Shown: positions 37,746 to 46,988, counted from the first letter of the stretch. The stretch: 64,000 bases of DNA from Pseudoalteromonas luteoviolacea (GCF_021654285.1 NZ_JAKFZS010000012.1:120602-184601), one strand, 5' to 3'. A program made the numbers and translations. Notes: a model not told the origin generated them from the letters alone.

Positions 37746-38458
37746 ATGAGTAAAGTTGATAGGGAGTTAATAGACCCCACCATTGAGCCCAGTTCAGAAA
37801 AGTTGCATAGGGTTATTGGAGCAACGGTCGCAAGCATACCTGCATTCGGTCCAGTCGCATTTGAATGCTTCAACACCCTTATTCAGCCACCTATGGAAAA
37901 AAGGCAGGAAAAATGGATGCTTCAAGTGACTGAAGCCATAAATGAACTATATAAAAAAGGTATTGTGACTGAAAAAGAGCTGCAAAAGAATGAAACGTTT
38001 TTTACCACACTGGTAAATGCAAGTAATACGGCTTTACGTACACACGAAAAAGAGAAATTAGATTCTTTAAAAACGCTGTTTTGAACTCGCCCTTATCAAC
38101 AGCCCCAAATGATACCAAACAGGGATTATTTCTTAACTTTATAGATTCATTTACTTCCTTGCATATAATATTGCTGAAATTTTTTAAAGATCCCAAAGTG
38201 CAAATGGCTAAAGAGGGAAAACAATTTGATACCGGAGGAAGATCTAGAGGGATTGCGTCAGTAATAGAATGCGCATATCCAGAGCTAAAGGATCAAAAAG
38301 AGCTATGTAATATAATTTTAGAAAACCTTTACAGCAATGGTTTGTTAAGCACACGATACCGGAAAACTCGAACAACTAGCGCAGAGAGCTTATCAAGTAA
38401 ATTGACTACGGAGTTTGGTGATGAATTTCTAAGGTTTATTTCGCAGCCACAGATGTAG
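37746..38458 (+). pseudogene. Frameshifted gene of unknown family (two overlapping ORFs)
   Basis: Two ORFs (112 residues at 37746-38084, and 125 at 38081-38458) read as one protein if the frame moves by -1 near 38069-38073, a run of five A. A sixth A would give a continuous SLKNAVLNSPLSTAPND. The join then resembles full-length hypothetical proteins of about 240 residues. The sequence T-TTA-AAA at 38066-38072 is also a -1 slippery heptamer, followed by a short GCTGTT/AACAGC stem, so programmed frameshifting is possible. Otherwise it is a broken gene or a sequencing error. Confidence 0.65.
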
Positions 38459-38462
38459 CCGA

Positions 38463-38475
38463 CATAACAAACGCT
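38463..38475 (+). repeat. Truncated attC-like left end
   Basis: ATAACAAACGC, the usual start of VCR-like attC sites, stands a few bases after the preceding stop, but the rest of an attC is missing: the convergent hydrolase gene ends at 38487. It probably marks the right border of the cassette cluster. Confidence 0.45.
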
Positions 38476-38486
38476 TGAAACCGGAT

Positions 38487-39716
38487 TCAAAATCTCTGTA
38501 TTAACCAGTCCTTCAATTCATAGTAGGTACAGAGCATGAACGGTTGTGGCGATGACTCCTTAGAATTGCAGTCAAAAACTTTGAAGCTAAAATCATCTCT
38601 GGACAAATTTGCTGGTGGCCTAAAATAGCCTTTATTGTTATCAAGGTGATGCTCAAAGAAACCCGTGCTCAGGTTGGCCACATCCACAATCGCTTTGAAG
38701 TTATTATCTATTTGCTGTGTTGATTGCGGTTGCTGAATCATTTCCTTGAAGACGACAAAGTCGGTGAAAGACACGTGATTGAGGTCTTCAAAAATGGCAA
38801 CATAGCCCTTGTTTTTTACGTTGACGAAAATTTCGCTGAAGTATTCCTCGTAGGCGTGCACATACATAAAGGGTTGCTTAATAGTCAGGCCTTTTCTATT
38901 GAAAACCGTGCCGTCGAGGTTAATGATGGCATCGACTTTGTCCGATTGTGCTGCGCTGTGAAAAGCTGCTGCACCACCATAAGAATGACCAATAATGCCC
39001 ACTTTATCGGAGATTTTGTTGTAAAAAGCACTTTCTGATTTTTGGTTTTGTTGCTGTAAGTGTTCAATAACAAAGAGCTGATCGGCGCTCCACATCGCCA
39101 AGTCACTTCCTAGGTCATCATGGGGCAATTCTATGGTCAGCTTAGTCTCTGCATTAGGGGAAGTGTAGTGAGATGAGCCAAAAGTATGGTTGATAGAAGC
39201 GACGAGATAGCCTCTACTGGCAATATACGAAGCAGTGATGACAAACAGTTCCGGATTGAGATAATACCCGTGAGATAAAATTATCAGGGGTAAAGCGCCC
39301 GAAGAGTCATCTATTTTGGCTCCTTCAGCGATGTCCCAGCTCAACGACTTTAACTTTTCCACTGCTGATGGCTCTATGGCTTCATCGAAAATAAGTTGGT
39401 TAACCCGAGCAAACTTGTCTGGCAAAGTCGCCAGCTTAGTTTCCTTATGATCGTTATTATCGATTACTGCTGCGGGGTAAAAAAACCTAACGCCTAGCTG
39501 TCTGGGGCGTAAATCAAGCGTTCTATGGCTGTTGCGACTGTGATCTTCTAGGTGAACAACAAAGGTTCCAACGGGTTGCTTTAAAGGTAATGATATTGTC
39601 TGCTGGTGGATACACAGATTATTTTCTGCTTCAAACTCGCAGCTTTGCACCTTGCTGGTTGTTAGAAACAAAATAATTACCATTGAGAGTAATTTCGCTA
39701 GGTGTTCAGGGGTCAT
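38487..39716 (-). CDS. Secreted alpha/beta hydrolase, PAF-acetylhydrolase-like
   Basis: The 409-residue protein starts with a hydrophobic signal sequence (about residues 1-25) and has an alpha/beta hydrolase core with the oxyanion region LSHGYYLNPE, the nucleophile elbow GIIGHSYGGAA, and LNHVSFTDF near the C terminus holding the likely catalytic His. The layout matches bacterial platelet-activating-factor acetylhydrolase or dienelactone-hydrolase relatives that cleave short esters. Export to the periplasm is inferred from the signal. No operon partner. Confidence 0.8.
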   Translation of the reverse strand: MTPEHLAKLLSMVIILFLTTSKVQSCEFEAENNLCIHQQTISLPLKQPVGTFVVHLEDHSRNSHRTLDLRPRQLGVRFFYPAAVIDNNDHKETKLATLPDKFARVNQLIFDEAIEPSAVEKLKSLSWDIAEGAKIDDSSGALPLIILSHGYYLNPELFVITASYIASRGYLVASINHTFGSSHYTSPNAETKLTIELPHDDLGSDLAMWSADQLFVIEHLQQQNQKSESAFYNKISDKVGIIGHSYGGAAAFHSAAQSDKVDAIINLDGTVFNRKGLTIKQPFMYVHAYEEYFSEIFVNVKNKGYVAIFEDLNHVSFTDFVVFKEMIQQPQSTQQIDNNFKAIVDVANLSTGFFEHHLDNNKGYFRPPANLSRDDFSFKVFDCNSKESSPQPFMLCTYYELKDWLIQRF

Positions 39717-40360
39717 TATTTATTCCAGTATTTTGTTTGTGATTTATAGTGTGGCTTAGTAAACTTCCATTCTTGAGAATGAGAGTTTGGTCGAAAAGGC
39801 CGTATTTCCTGTTATCATGGCTGGTCACTATAATCAGCATCCCTCTTTCTGATTTTAAAGGTAATATTGTACTGACACAAATGTGTTAGATGCCTGCTGT
39901 GACTCTAATCAGAAAATATATTTCCAGTTAATCTGGACATGATAAATTAATCGATTGTTTTATGAAATTAAGCGCTTAAACATTGTATTTTATGTTCAAC
40001 CAACAGCTTTTACCTTTGTGCTTTTATTAACTTTTATTGAGTTATCTGGTTCAACGATTAATAACTTGGATTTCGATGCAAAGTGTATCGAATGACTAAT
40101 TGGTTTAGATTTAACAGCGTATGTTATTGTTTAGACACAGACTAACTATAGTGTAACTTTAACATCCAATCAGTTGTAGTTAGCTAAATATAAAAAGCGC
40201 AGATAAAAATTTGTTAAATTTTCCTTTGCCTCACAAATTATAGCTAACTATTTTTAGTCATTTATTTACAACTTTAAGCACCTTATTTGAACCAGCCTTT
40301 AAACCTTTTAATCAATATTATCGTCTAAAGAATGATTTTAGTGATTTTAAAAGGAAAATA
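39717..40360. other. Long non-coding region with an inverted repeat
   Basis: No supported gene in 640 AT-rich bases between divergent hydrolase genes. TAGTTAGCTA (40177-40186) and TAGCTAACTA (40241-40250) form a perfect 10-bp inverted repeat 54 bases apart, followed by five T. A third related motif (CTAACTATA) is at about 40142. Confidence 0.5.
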
Positions 40361-41488
40361 ATGAGCCGATTAATAACTCAAACTATATCATCGGTATTGG
40401 CTATTTCATTAATAACAGTTCTTGCTTCTTGCAAAAGTCATGATGCAACTAATTTTGAATCTAATACGAAAAACGAACTCATTGAATTTATTGATGGAAA
40501 TGCTGGGCAAGTTGTTTCAATTTCGGTTGTAGATTCAGAAAATACCTACCAATATCATTTAGGGACTTTAAGGAATGGCGATAAGCCTAACAACCAAACA
40601 ATATACGAAATTGGCTCGTTAACCAAAACTTACACAGGGTTAGCGGTCGCTAAGGCTATTCACGATGGGAAAGTTGAGCTTGATAAAGATATCCGCCATT
40701 ACCTTAAAAATAACGAATATAAAAATTTAGAACTATCCAATCAGTTTATAACTTTACGACACCTTTTGACGCATACCAGTGGCCTGCCTGGCAATTTTGC
40801 TGCCAGTCGCGAAGATATTGAGCAAGGCAGATATTTTGAAAAAATATCAAAATACTCTAGAGATGACTATTTTGATGATCTTAAAAACGTAAAGCTTAAT
40901 TCTACACCAGGCGAGGACTATCTATATTCTAGTGTTGGCACCAATTTAGCTGGATATATTCTGGAATCTGTTTACCAAAAACCTTTTGAATTACTGATTT
41001 CTGAAATGATCACAAGTAAGTCTGGAGAGCGCAGCACGAAATTCAGACGTACAAAGTCTGAAGTAAGCAAAGTGACAGTCGGCTCAGACGGGAATGGCAA
41101 CCAGATGCCCTTGGCGAGTCCATATTGGTTTGCTGGTGGAGGGTTAACTTCAAACGTTGAGTCTGTTACGCGCTATATTCGACATCAATTTTCTTCAGAG
41201 CCTGAGGTGGCAATTTCTCATCAACTTTTAGAAGAGAGTTGGACGGGTCATGGCAAAGCATTTTATTGGTATACAGCTAAAGATGACTCGAATGAGTTAA
41301 TGCTCTATCAAAGTGGCGGCTCAATGGGCACATCTAGTTGGCTGGTCATTTATCCGAAGAAAAAAATTGGTATTTTCGTTGTAACCAATTTGGCAGAGGA
41401 AAATACTCAACCAAAGTTAGAAGCTATTTCAAATAAGGTTTTTGACTATTTAATTGAATATAAAAAGGCGTTAAAGTCAGAACCATAA
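40361..41488 (+). CDS. Serine hydrolase lipoprotein, class C beta-lactamase/DD-peptidase fold
   Basis: The 375-residue protein has a lipoprotein signal with lipobox LASC (Cys24), the catalytic SxxK motif as Ser86-Leu-Thr-Lys89, a Tyr-Ser-Ser in the usual YxN position (LYSSVGTN), and a QSGGSMG segment in place of KTG. The missing Asn and KTG make it more likely an esterase or peptidase of the serine hydrolase family than a true beta-lactamase. It should sit on the outer face of a membrane. An A-rich purine leader AAAAGGAAAATA precedes the ATG. Confidence 0.82.
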   Translation: MSRLITQTISSVLAISLITVLASCKSHDATNFESNTKNELIEFIDGNAGQVVSISVVDSENTYQYHLGTLRNGDKPNNQTIYEIGSLTKTYTGLAVAKAIHDGKVELDKDIRHYLKNNEYKNLELSNQFITLRHLLTHTSGLPGNFAASREDIEQGRYFEKISKYSRDDYFDDLKNVKLNSTPGEDYLYSSVGTNLAGYILESVYQKPFELLISEMITSKSGERSTKFRRTKSEVSKVTVGSDGNGNQMPLASPYWFAGGGLTSNVESVTRYIRHQFSSEPEVAISHQLLEESWTGHGKAFYWYTAKDDSNELMLYQSGGSMGTSSWLVIYPKKKIGIFVVTNLAEENTQPKLEAISNKVFDYLIEYKKALKSEP

Positions 41489-41549
41489 CCTTTGGCTCGA
41501 TTACGCGTTGCTGCGTATGACAGTTAACCAGTATTCATCGCTTCAAGTT

Positions 41550-41573
41550 ACCGCCAAAAATATATTTGGCGGT
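41550..41573. terminator. Hairpin between convergent genes
   Basis: ACCGCCAAA (41550-41558) and TTTGGCGGT (41565-41573) form a 9-bp perfect stem with a 6-base loop between the serine hydrolase and the flavin reductase genes. No T-tract follows on either strand, so termination is uncertain. Confidence 0.45.
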
Positions 41574-41613
41574 GGCCTAAAAGGGCATTTATCTTTAAAT
41601 TATCTGAATAGCT

Positions 41614-42396
41614 TTAGGCTTCAAGCTCTTCGGCTCTTGGTGAAAACTCAAAAACATCTGAATAGCAATTTCGCTCTTCTAAGCCTATGGCGTTGAGCTG
41701 GTCAATCGTGCCATAAACCATTTTTGGTGAGCCACATAAATAAGCATGTGTCTCTTTAAGATCGGCATGGTCTTGCTGTATGACTTCGTAGAGAAAGCCT
41801 GTTCTTCCTGTCCAATCAGACTGAGCCGACTCTAATACCGTATGGAAATTCACGTTTTTATGCGTAGTCGCCCAATTCTGAAACTGTTCTAAAAGAAAAA
41901 AGTCATCGCTATGACGATTAGACCAGTAAATATTGATATTCGCATCAGGGTTGCGGTGCAAAACCTCTTCCGTTATACACTTAATTTTGGATATGCCAGA
42001 GCCCGCGGCGACAAACAAATGAGGCTGGTCGAGGTTCGTTTGTAAAAATGCTTTGCCCATTGCAAGCATGATCTTGACTGGCTGGTTACTGGCTTTAGCA
42101 GCAAACAAGCAGTCAACCACTTTGCCTGAAAAGTCACTCGCAACTTGGATAATTAAGCACACTTTATTGGGTTTATCAGCATCTAAACTGCTAGAAATCG
42201 TATATGAAAGCCACAATGGTTGGCCATCATTATTAACATCCAGTTCGAGCTTCAAATATTGCCCAGACTTATAGTTCAGTACTGTTCCCTCTGGGGCAAA
42301 CAGCTCAATTTCAAAGGTATGTTTATTGAGTGATTCGATCTTGGTTACACACACATCATAATGTGCCGTAGAGGACGTTTTAACTTCGTTTTTCAT
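41614..42396 (-). CDS. NAD(P)H-flavin/ferredoxin reductase family protein
   Basis: The 260-residue protein has the FAD-binding barrel with YKSGQYLKLEL and the LSYTISSS motif in place of the usual RxYS/T, then an NAD-binding domain with FVAAGSGISKIKC and a C-terminal YLCGSPKMV motif. No iron-sulfur cysteines are seen. It resembles Fre/LuxG flavin reductases, which supply reduced flavin. It is divergent from metR and close to mesX-mesD, so it may supply electrons to the oxygen-dependent methionine synthase system; that link is inference. Confidence 0.82.
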   Translation of the reverse strand: MKNEVKTSSTAHYDVCVTKIESLNKHTFEIELFAPEGTVLNYKSGQYLKLELDVNNDGQPLWLSYTISSSLDADKPNKVCLIIQVASDFSGKVVDCLFAAKASNQPVKIMLAMGKAFLQTNLDQPHLFVAAGSGISKIKCITEEVLHRNPDANINIYWSNRHSDDFFLLEQFQNWATTHKNVNFHTVLESAQSDWTGRTGFLYEVIQQDHADLKETHAYLCGSPKMVYGTIDQLNAIGLEERNCYSDVFEFSPRAEELEA

Positions 42397-42513
42397 TTTA
42401 TAAACTTACACTTAATCGTATGGATTATTTAATTGACACTAGTTTAGGTGAGTTTATCGATGAGAGAAAATGATATATTATAAACAATCTATTAATTTTA
42501 CTCATAATTAAAA

Positions 42514-43422
42514 ATGTTAGAACGCATCCACCTTCGTATCATTCATGCTGTCCATCAGCAAGGATCTCTCACTGCTGCGGCAAAAGAGCTCTGTGTAACA
42601 CAATCGGCATTAAGCCATACAATGCGTAAACTGGAAGATAACCTAGGTACTGCCGTTTGGGTAAGGGACGGAAGAAGCTTAAGACTAACACAAGCAGGGC
42701 ACTATCTACTTAATATTGCAAACCGTGCGCTTCCGCTATTAAGCGGTGCTGAAGAAAGGCTTAAACAAATCGCTATGGGCGAGCGCGGGACATTGCGGAT
42801 AGGTATGGAATGCCACCCTTGCTATCAATGGCTGTTAAAAGTGGTATCGCCTTTTTTAGAGACTTGGCCGGGTGTTGACGTCGATGTTAAACAAAAATTT
42901 CAATTTGGCGGAGTAGGGGCTTTGCTAGATTATGAAATAGATTTGCTGGTAACACCTGATCCCTATTTTAAAAGTGGTTTAGTCTTTGAGCCAGTATTTG
43001 ATTATGAGCAAGTACTCGTCGTTCCTAAAGATCATAAATTAACGGCTAAAAAATTTGCTCAGGCTGAAGATCTCAGGGACCAAGTGTTGTTTACCTATCC
43101 TGTATCAAAAGATCGCCTTGATATTTACACGCAGTTCCTCAATCCAGACCAAGTGATCCCTAAGCAACACAAAACGGTCGAAACCACCGACATCATGTTG
43201 CAAATGGTTGCCTGTGGCCGAGGTGTTGCTGCATTACCCCGCTGGTTGGCAGAAGAGTACAGCACAAAACTGCCATTATCGGTTGTACGTTTAGGTAAAA
43301 ATGGCATCGCGAAGCAGATTTATTTAGGTACTCGAGAAGGGGATAGTAATATTGACTACCTCAGCGCCTTTATCAAAATGGCGCAGTGTTATGAGCATCC
43401 GGTGGCAACTAGCCCGGAGTAA
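42514..43422 (+). CDS. metR: LysR-type regulator MetR
   Basis: The 302-residue protein has an N-terminal winged helix with SLTAAAKELCVTQSALSHTM and an effector domain starting at GTLRIGMECHPCYQWL, whose CHxCxQWL pattern is typical of MetR, the homocysteine-responsive activator of methionine genes. It is divergent from the flavin reductase and lies upstream of mesX-mesD. A terminator follows at 43429. Co-location with a methionine synthase supports the name. Confidence 0.88.
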   Translation: MLERIHLRIIHAVHQQGSLTAAAKELCVTQSALSHTMRKLEDNLGTAVWVRDGRSLRLTQAGHYLLNIANRALPLLSGAEERLKQIAMGERGTLRIGMECHPCYQWLLKVVSPFLETWPGVDVDVKQKFQFGGVGALLDYEIDLLVTPDPYFKSGLVFEPVFDYEQVLVVPKDHKLTAKKFAQAEDLRDQVLFTYPVSKDRLDIYTQFLNPDQVIPKQHKTVETTDIMLQMVACGRGVAALPRWLAEEYSTKLPLSVVRLGKNGIAKQIYLGTREGDSNIDYLSAFIKMAQCYEHPVATSPE

Positions 43423-43428
43423 ATCAAC

Positions 43429-43466
43429 AGCCATTAGCACTTCCTAATGGCTAAAGTTGTTTTTTA
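43429..43466 (+). terminator. Terminator after metR
   Basis: AGCCATTAG (43429-43437) and CTAATGGCT (43444-43452) form a perfect 9-bp stem with a 6-base loop, followed by AAAGTTG and six T. Confidence 0.8.
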
Positions 43467-43770
43467 TATTTGTCTACAAAATAAAATGCACAAAAAGGTC
43501 AAAGCGTTCGCTTTACCTGTATTAGATAAATGATAGGTGGCTTAAACGCGGTGTTTTTCTATGCGCTTAGGCTACGTCCCATCACCCAGTTAACCGTTTT
43601 CAGTGACAATACGCTACTTCGAAATACTGCTTTATAAATACATCAACTAATCAATGCTATTTGCTCATAAAACAGCATCTATAAACATGGAATTTATTAC
43701 CATCTTAGTCCATTACGCAAAGTAATTAACAATTCTTGCGCATTTTTGTATTCGAATCGTTAACATAGCA

Positions 43771-43789
43771 CTATGAGCAAAACTCATAG
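43771..43789. promoter_or_regulatory. Candidate MetR operator upstream of mesX
   Basis: CTATGAG (43771-43777) and CTCATAG (43783-43789) are perfect inverted arms 5 bases apart. The core TGAG-N5-CTCA fits both the LysR T-N11-A rule and the known MetR form TGAA-N5-TTCA apart from two symmetric bases. It is 101 bases before the mesX start, a normal activator position. The rest of 43467-43890 shows no gene. Confidence 0.6.
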
Positions 43790-43890
43790 AATCATAAAAT
43801 TAAATCAATATTAATCATAAGTCATTCGTCATAGAATGGCTTCAAGACATTCAGGTCAGATTTAATTTTAAGCTAAGGACCCACAATATT

Positions 43891-44877
43891 ATGAGCAGCG
43901 ATTTCACCTATTCAATTAAGACTATTCGATTTGATGAGCATTATTCACCTTCAAACGATACGCGCCTTACTACAAACTTTGCTAACTTGGCGCGTGGTGA
44001 AGTACGTCAGGAAAACCTTCGTAAAGCAATTAATATGATCAACAACTGCTTTAACAGTCTGGCAAATTGGGATAACCCAAACAAAGACCGTTACTCTGTT
44101 GAAATTGATATTGTGCATGTTGATATTGACGTTGAGGGCAATGGTGAAACCTTCCCTACAATCGAAGTACTAAAGACGTACATTGTTGATCATCATACAA
44201 ACAGACGTATCGAAGGTATTGTGGGTAATAACTTTTCATCGTATGTCCGTGACTACGACTTTAGCGTGCTACTGCGTAAACACAATGAAGGAAAAGATCA
44301 CTTTTCTGTGCCAGAAAATTATGGCGAATTACACGGTAAAATGTTCCAAGACTTCATTAGTTCAAGTGCTTACAAAGAGAACTTCAGTAAGCCGCCAGTG
44401 ATTTGCTTAAGTGTATCAGACAACAAAACTTATCACCGCACAAGTAATACACATCCTATTTTAGGTGTTGAATACACGCCAAATGAATCATCATTGACAG
44501 AGCAGTATTTCAAAACAATGGGTATGGAAGTACGTTACTTTATGCCTGAAAACAGTGTTGCTCCGTATGCATTCTTTTTCTTCGGTGACTTGTTAAATGA
44601 TTACAGCACACTGGAGCTGATCAGCACGCTGAGCACCATGGAAACATTCCAGAAGATTTATCGTCCAGAAATTTATAACGCTAATTCTACGGCTGGTGAA
44701 ACTTATAAGCCAAGCCTGAAAAACTTAGATTGCTCTCTAACACAAGTGGTTTACGACCGAGAAGAGCGTGCCCGCCTTGCGATTGAGCAAGGTAAGTGGT
44801 GTGAAGATAACTTCATTCAGCGACACCAGTCAACACTGGAAAAGTGGGCAGCTAACTTTGTTCAGCCGTCATTCTGA
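43891..44877 (+). CDS. mesX: MesX (DUF1852), partner of the MesD methionine synthase
   Basis: The 328-residue protein is a DUF1852 member; characteristic parts include YSIKTIRFDEHY at the N terminus and SVSDNKTYHRTSNTHPI in the middle. DUF1852 proteins (MesX) are required, with oxygen, for the folate-independent methionine synthase MesD. AAGGA occurs before ATG 43891. mesD starts 24 bases after its stop, so they form one operon. Many Asp, Glu, His and Tyr residues are present, but no classical cofactor motif is visible. Confidence 0.88.
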   Translation: MSSDFTYSIKTIRFDEHYSPSNDTRLTTNFANLARGEVRQENLRKAINMINNCFNSLANWDNPNKDRYSVEIDIVHVDIDVEGNGETFPTIEVLKTYIVDHHTNRRIEGIVGNNFSSYVRDYDFSVLLRKHNEGKDHFSVPENYGELHGKMFQDFISSSAYKENFSKPPVICLSVSDNKTYHRTSNTHPILGVEYTPNESSLTEQYFKTMGMEVRYFMPENSVAPYAFFFFGDLLNDYSTLELISTLSTMETFQKIYRPEIYNANSTAGETYKPSLKNLDCSLTQVVYDREERARLAIEQGKWCEDNFIQRHQSTLEKWAANFVQPSF

Positions 44878-44901
44878 TTTTAAGGTATAGATGTATTAAT
44901 T

Positions 44902-45930
44902 ATGAAAAAATTATTCCCAACTTCTACCGCTGGCAGCTTGCCAAAACCGTCTTGGTTGGCACAACCTGAACAGCTTTGGTCACCTTGGAAACTAGAAGGC
45001 GATGAACTGATTGCCGGTAAAAAAGACGCACTGAGAGTCACATTACAAGAACAAGACAATGCGGGTATTGAAATCGTGAGTGACGGCGAACAAACTCGCC
45101 AGCACTTTGTCACCACATTCATCGAAAACTTGAGCGGTGTTGATTTTGAAAATAAAAAGACCGTTAGAATTCGTGACCGCTACGACGCCAGTGTACCGGG
45201 TATTATTGGTCCAGTAAGTCGTCAAAAGCCAGTATTTGTTGATGATGCGAAGTTTTTGCGATCGCAAACAAGTCAGCCAATCAAATGGGCGCTACCTGGG
45301 CCGATGACCATGGTCGATACGCTTTATGATGATTATTATCAAGATCGTAAAACCCTTGCGTTTGAATTTGCTAAAGCATTGAATGAAGAAGCAAAAGAGC
45401 TAGAAGCTGCGGGCGTTAATATTATTCAGTTTGATGAACCTGCGTTCAATGTGTTCCTTGATGAAGTGAATGAATGGGGCATTGAGGCACTTGAAATTGC
45501 AACCCAAGGGCTTAAGTGCGAAACAGCTGTACACATTTGCTATGGCTATGGCATCAAAGCAAATACCGACTGGAAGAAAACCTTAGGCAATGAGTGGCGT
45601 CACTATGAAAGAACATTCCCAGCCATTCAGCAATCTAGTATCGATATTATTTCTTTAGAATGTCATAACGGTCGAGTGCCGCTTGAAGTGTTGTCACTTC
45701 TGAAAGGGAAGAAGGTGATGGTTGGCGCTATTGATGTGGCTACCAATGACATCGAAACGCCTGAAGAAGTCGCTGATACCATTCGCGAAGCGCTTAAATA
45801 TGTTGATGCTGACAAACTTTACCCTAGTACTAACTGTGGTATGGCACCGCTATCACGAGAAGTGGCGAGAGGTAAACTACAGGCTTTAGCCGCTGGAGCA
45901 GAAATAGTAAGAAAAGAGCTCTCTGCATAA
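44902..45930 (+). CDS. mesD: Core methionine synthase MesD (MetE C-terminal domain family)
   Basis: The 342-residue protein corresponds to only the catalytic C-terminal half of MetE (about 750 residues). The zinc ligands are all there: His211 and Cys213 in VHICYGYG, Glu253 in SLECHNGR, and Cys312 in TNCGMAP, together with FDEPAF (Asp178). Lacking the folate-binding N-terminal half and paired with MesX, it fits the MesD type, which makes methionine from homocysteine without methyl-folate. A terminator follows at 45953. Confidence 0.9.
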   Translation: MKKLFPTSTAGSLPKPSWLAQPEQLWSPWKLEGDELIAGKKDALRVTLQEQDNAGIEIVSDGEQTRQHFVTTFIENLSGVDFENKKTVRIRDRYDASVPGIIGPVSRQKPVFVDDAKFLRSQTSQPIKWALPGPMTMVDTLYDDYYQDRKTLAFEFAKALNEEAKELEAAGVNIIQFDEPAFNVFLDEVNEWGIEALEIATQGLKCETAVHICYGYGIKANTDWKKTLGNEWRHYERTFPAIQQSSIDIISLECHNGRVPLEVLSLLKGKKVMVGAIDVATNDIETPEEVADTIREALKYVDADKLYPSTNCGMAPLSREVARGKLQALAAGAEIVRKELSA

Positions 45931-45952
45931 ATTTTTCGTTTGTCTTACACAT

Positions 45953-45990
45953 AACCAACAAATGGGTTCTCCGTTTGTTGGTTTTATTTA
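45953..45990 (+). terminator. Terminator after mesD
   Basis: AACCAACAAA (45953-45962) pairs with TTTGTTGGTT (45974-45983), a perfect 10-bp stem with an 11-base loop and a T-rich tail. It separates mesXD from the permease gene. Confidence 0.85.
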
Positions 45991-46018
45991 TTTTAATTAA
46001 ACGTTGTTGATTTACACT

Positions 46019-46843
46019 ATGATAGAGTTTTTAAGCAATAATATTTCAACACTTATCGCGCTGGTTGCAACAGGTGCATTTGCAGGGGTTTTGGCTGGCT
46101 TGCTGGGTGTAGGCGGCGGTATTGTTATTGTGCCCGTACTATTTTTTGTTTTTCAAGGCTTTGGCGTATCGCCTGAGTCAGCCATGGTCATTGCAACTGC
46201 GACCTCGTTAGCGACAATCATTCCAACTTCTATCAGCTCAATTCGCTCGCACAATAAAAAAGGCAATGTAGATTTTGATCTGTTAAAGCGCTGGGCTGTG
46301 TTTATCTTTATCGGTGTTTTGGTAGGAAGTTGGTTGGTAACACGCGTCAATGGTACTTGGTTGACTGGATTATTTGGTATTATCGCGACCTTGTCAGCGC
46401 TGAATATGATGTTTCGAACAGGCAAATCAGCTTTATTTCAATCCCTGCCCGGTAAAGCAGGACAAGCGACAATGGGTACCTCAATTGGATTATTCAGTTC
46501 AATGGTGGGTATTGGTGGGGGGACTATTTCTGTGCCATTGCTCACGCTTTATAACTATCCAGCTCATAAAGCGGTGGGGACAGCCGCTGCCATCGGGTTA
46601 ATTATCTCTTTGCCAGGCGCTGCGACCATGCTCATTTTAGGCCAATCACCTGCTGATGCACCTATCGGTACGTTTGGGCTTGTTAACCTTGTCGCGTTCC
46701 TATGCATTGTGCCTTTAACTGTGCTGTTTGCGCCAGTTGGTGCATCACTCGCAGCTAAATTAGACGCAGTAAAACTTAAGAAAGTATTTTCTATTGTGTT
46801 GCTTATCACTGGCATACGTATGTTATTACAATTATTTCTGTAA
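46019..46843 (+). CDS. TauE/SafE family sulfite-type permease
   Basis: The product is 274 residues from ATG 46019 (a TTG at 46004 is the alternative), with about 8 membrane segments and the two family repeats, each with a Gly-rich signature (GLLGVGGGIVIVP near residue 28 and GIGGGTISVPL near 162). These permeases move sulfite, sulfonates or other small organosulfur anions. Its place after the methionine synthase genes hints at a sulfur role, although a terminator lies between them. A strong terminator follows. Confidence 0.88.
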   Translation: MIEFLSNNISTLIALVATGAFAGVLAGLLGVGGGIVIVPVLFFVFQGFGVSPESAMVIATATSLATIIPTSISSIRSHNKKGNVDFDLLKRWAVFIFIGVLVGSWLVTRVNGTWLTGLFGIIATLSALNMMFRTGKSALFQSLPGKAGQATMGTSIGLFSSMVGIGGGTISVPLLTLYNYPAHKAVGTAAAIGLIISLPGAATMLILGQSPADAPIGTFGLVNLVAFLCIVPLTVLFAPVGASLAAKLDAVKLKKVFSIVLLITGIRMLLQLFL

Positions 46844-46930
46844 ATCTAACTGATACGGAAATCAACTTTCAAGAATATGGAAAATCAAGCTACTAGAGCT
46901 GACTCTTTTATCTGCTCGGTTTTCTCGATG

Positions 46931-46963
46931 GGTCAGCGACTGTAAAGTCGCTGACCTATTTTT
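46931..46963 (+). terminator. Terminator after the TauE/SafE gene
   Basis: GGTCAGCGAC (46931-46940) and GTCGCTGACC (46947-46956) form a perfect 10-bp stem with loop TGTAAA, then TATTTTT. Confidence 0.9.
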
Positions 46964-46988
46964 AGCCCCCCCAATATTTATTCAGTTT

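Noticed and set aside
40361..41488. True class C beta-lactamase (AmpC)
   Set aside because: SxxK is present but the YxN Asn and KTG motifs are not, and it is a lipoprotein; an esterase or peptidase is more likely.
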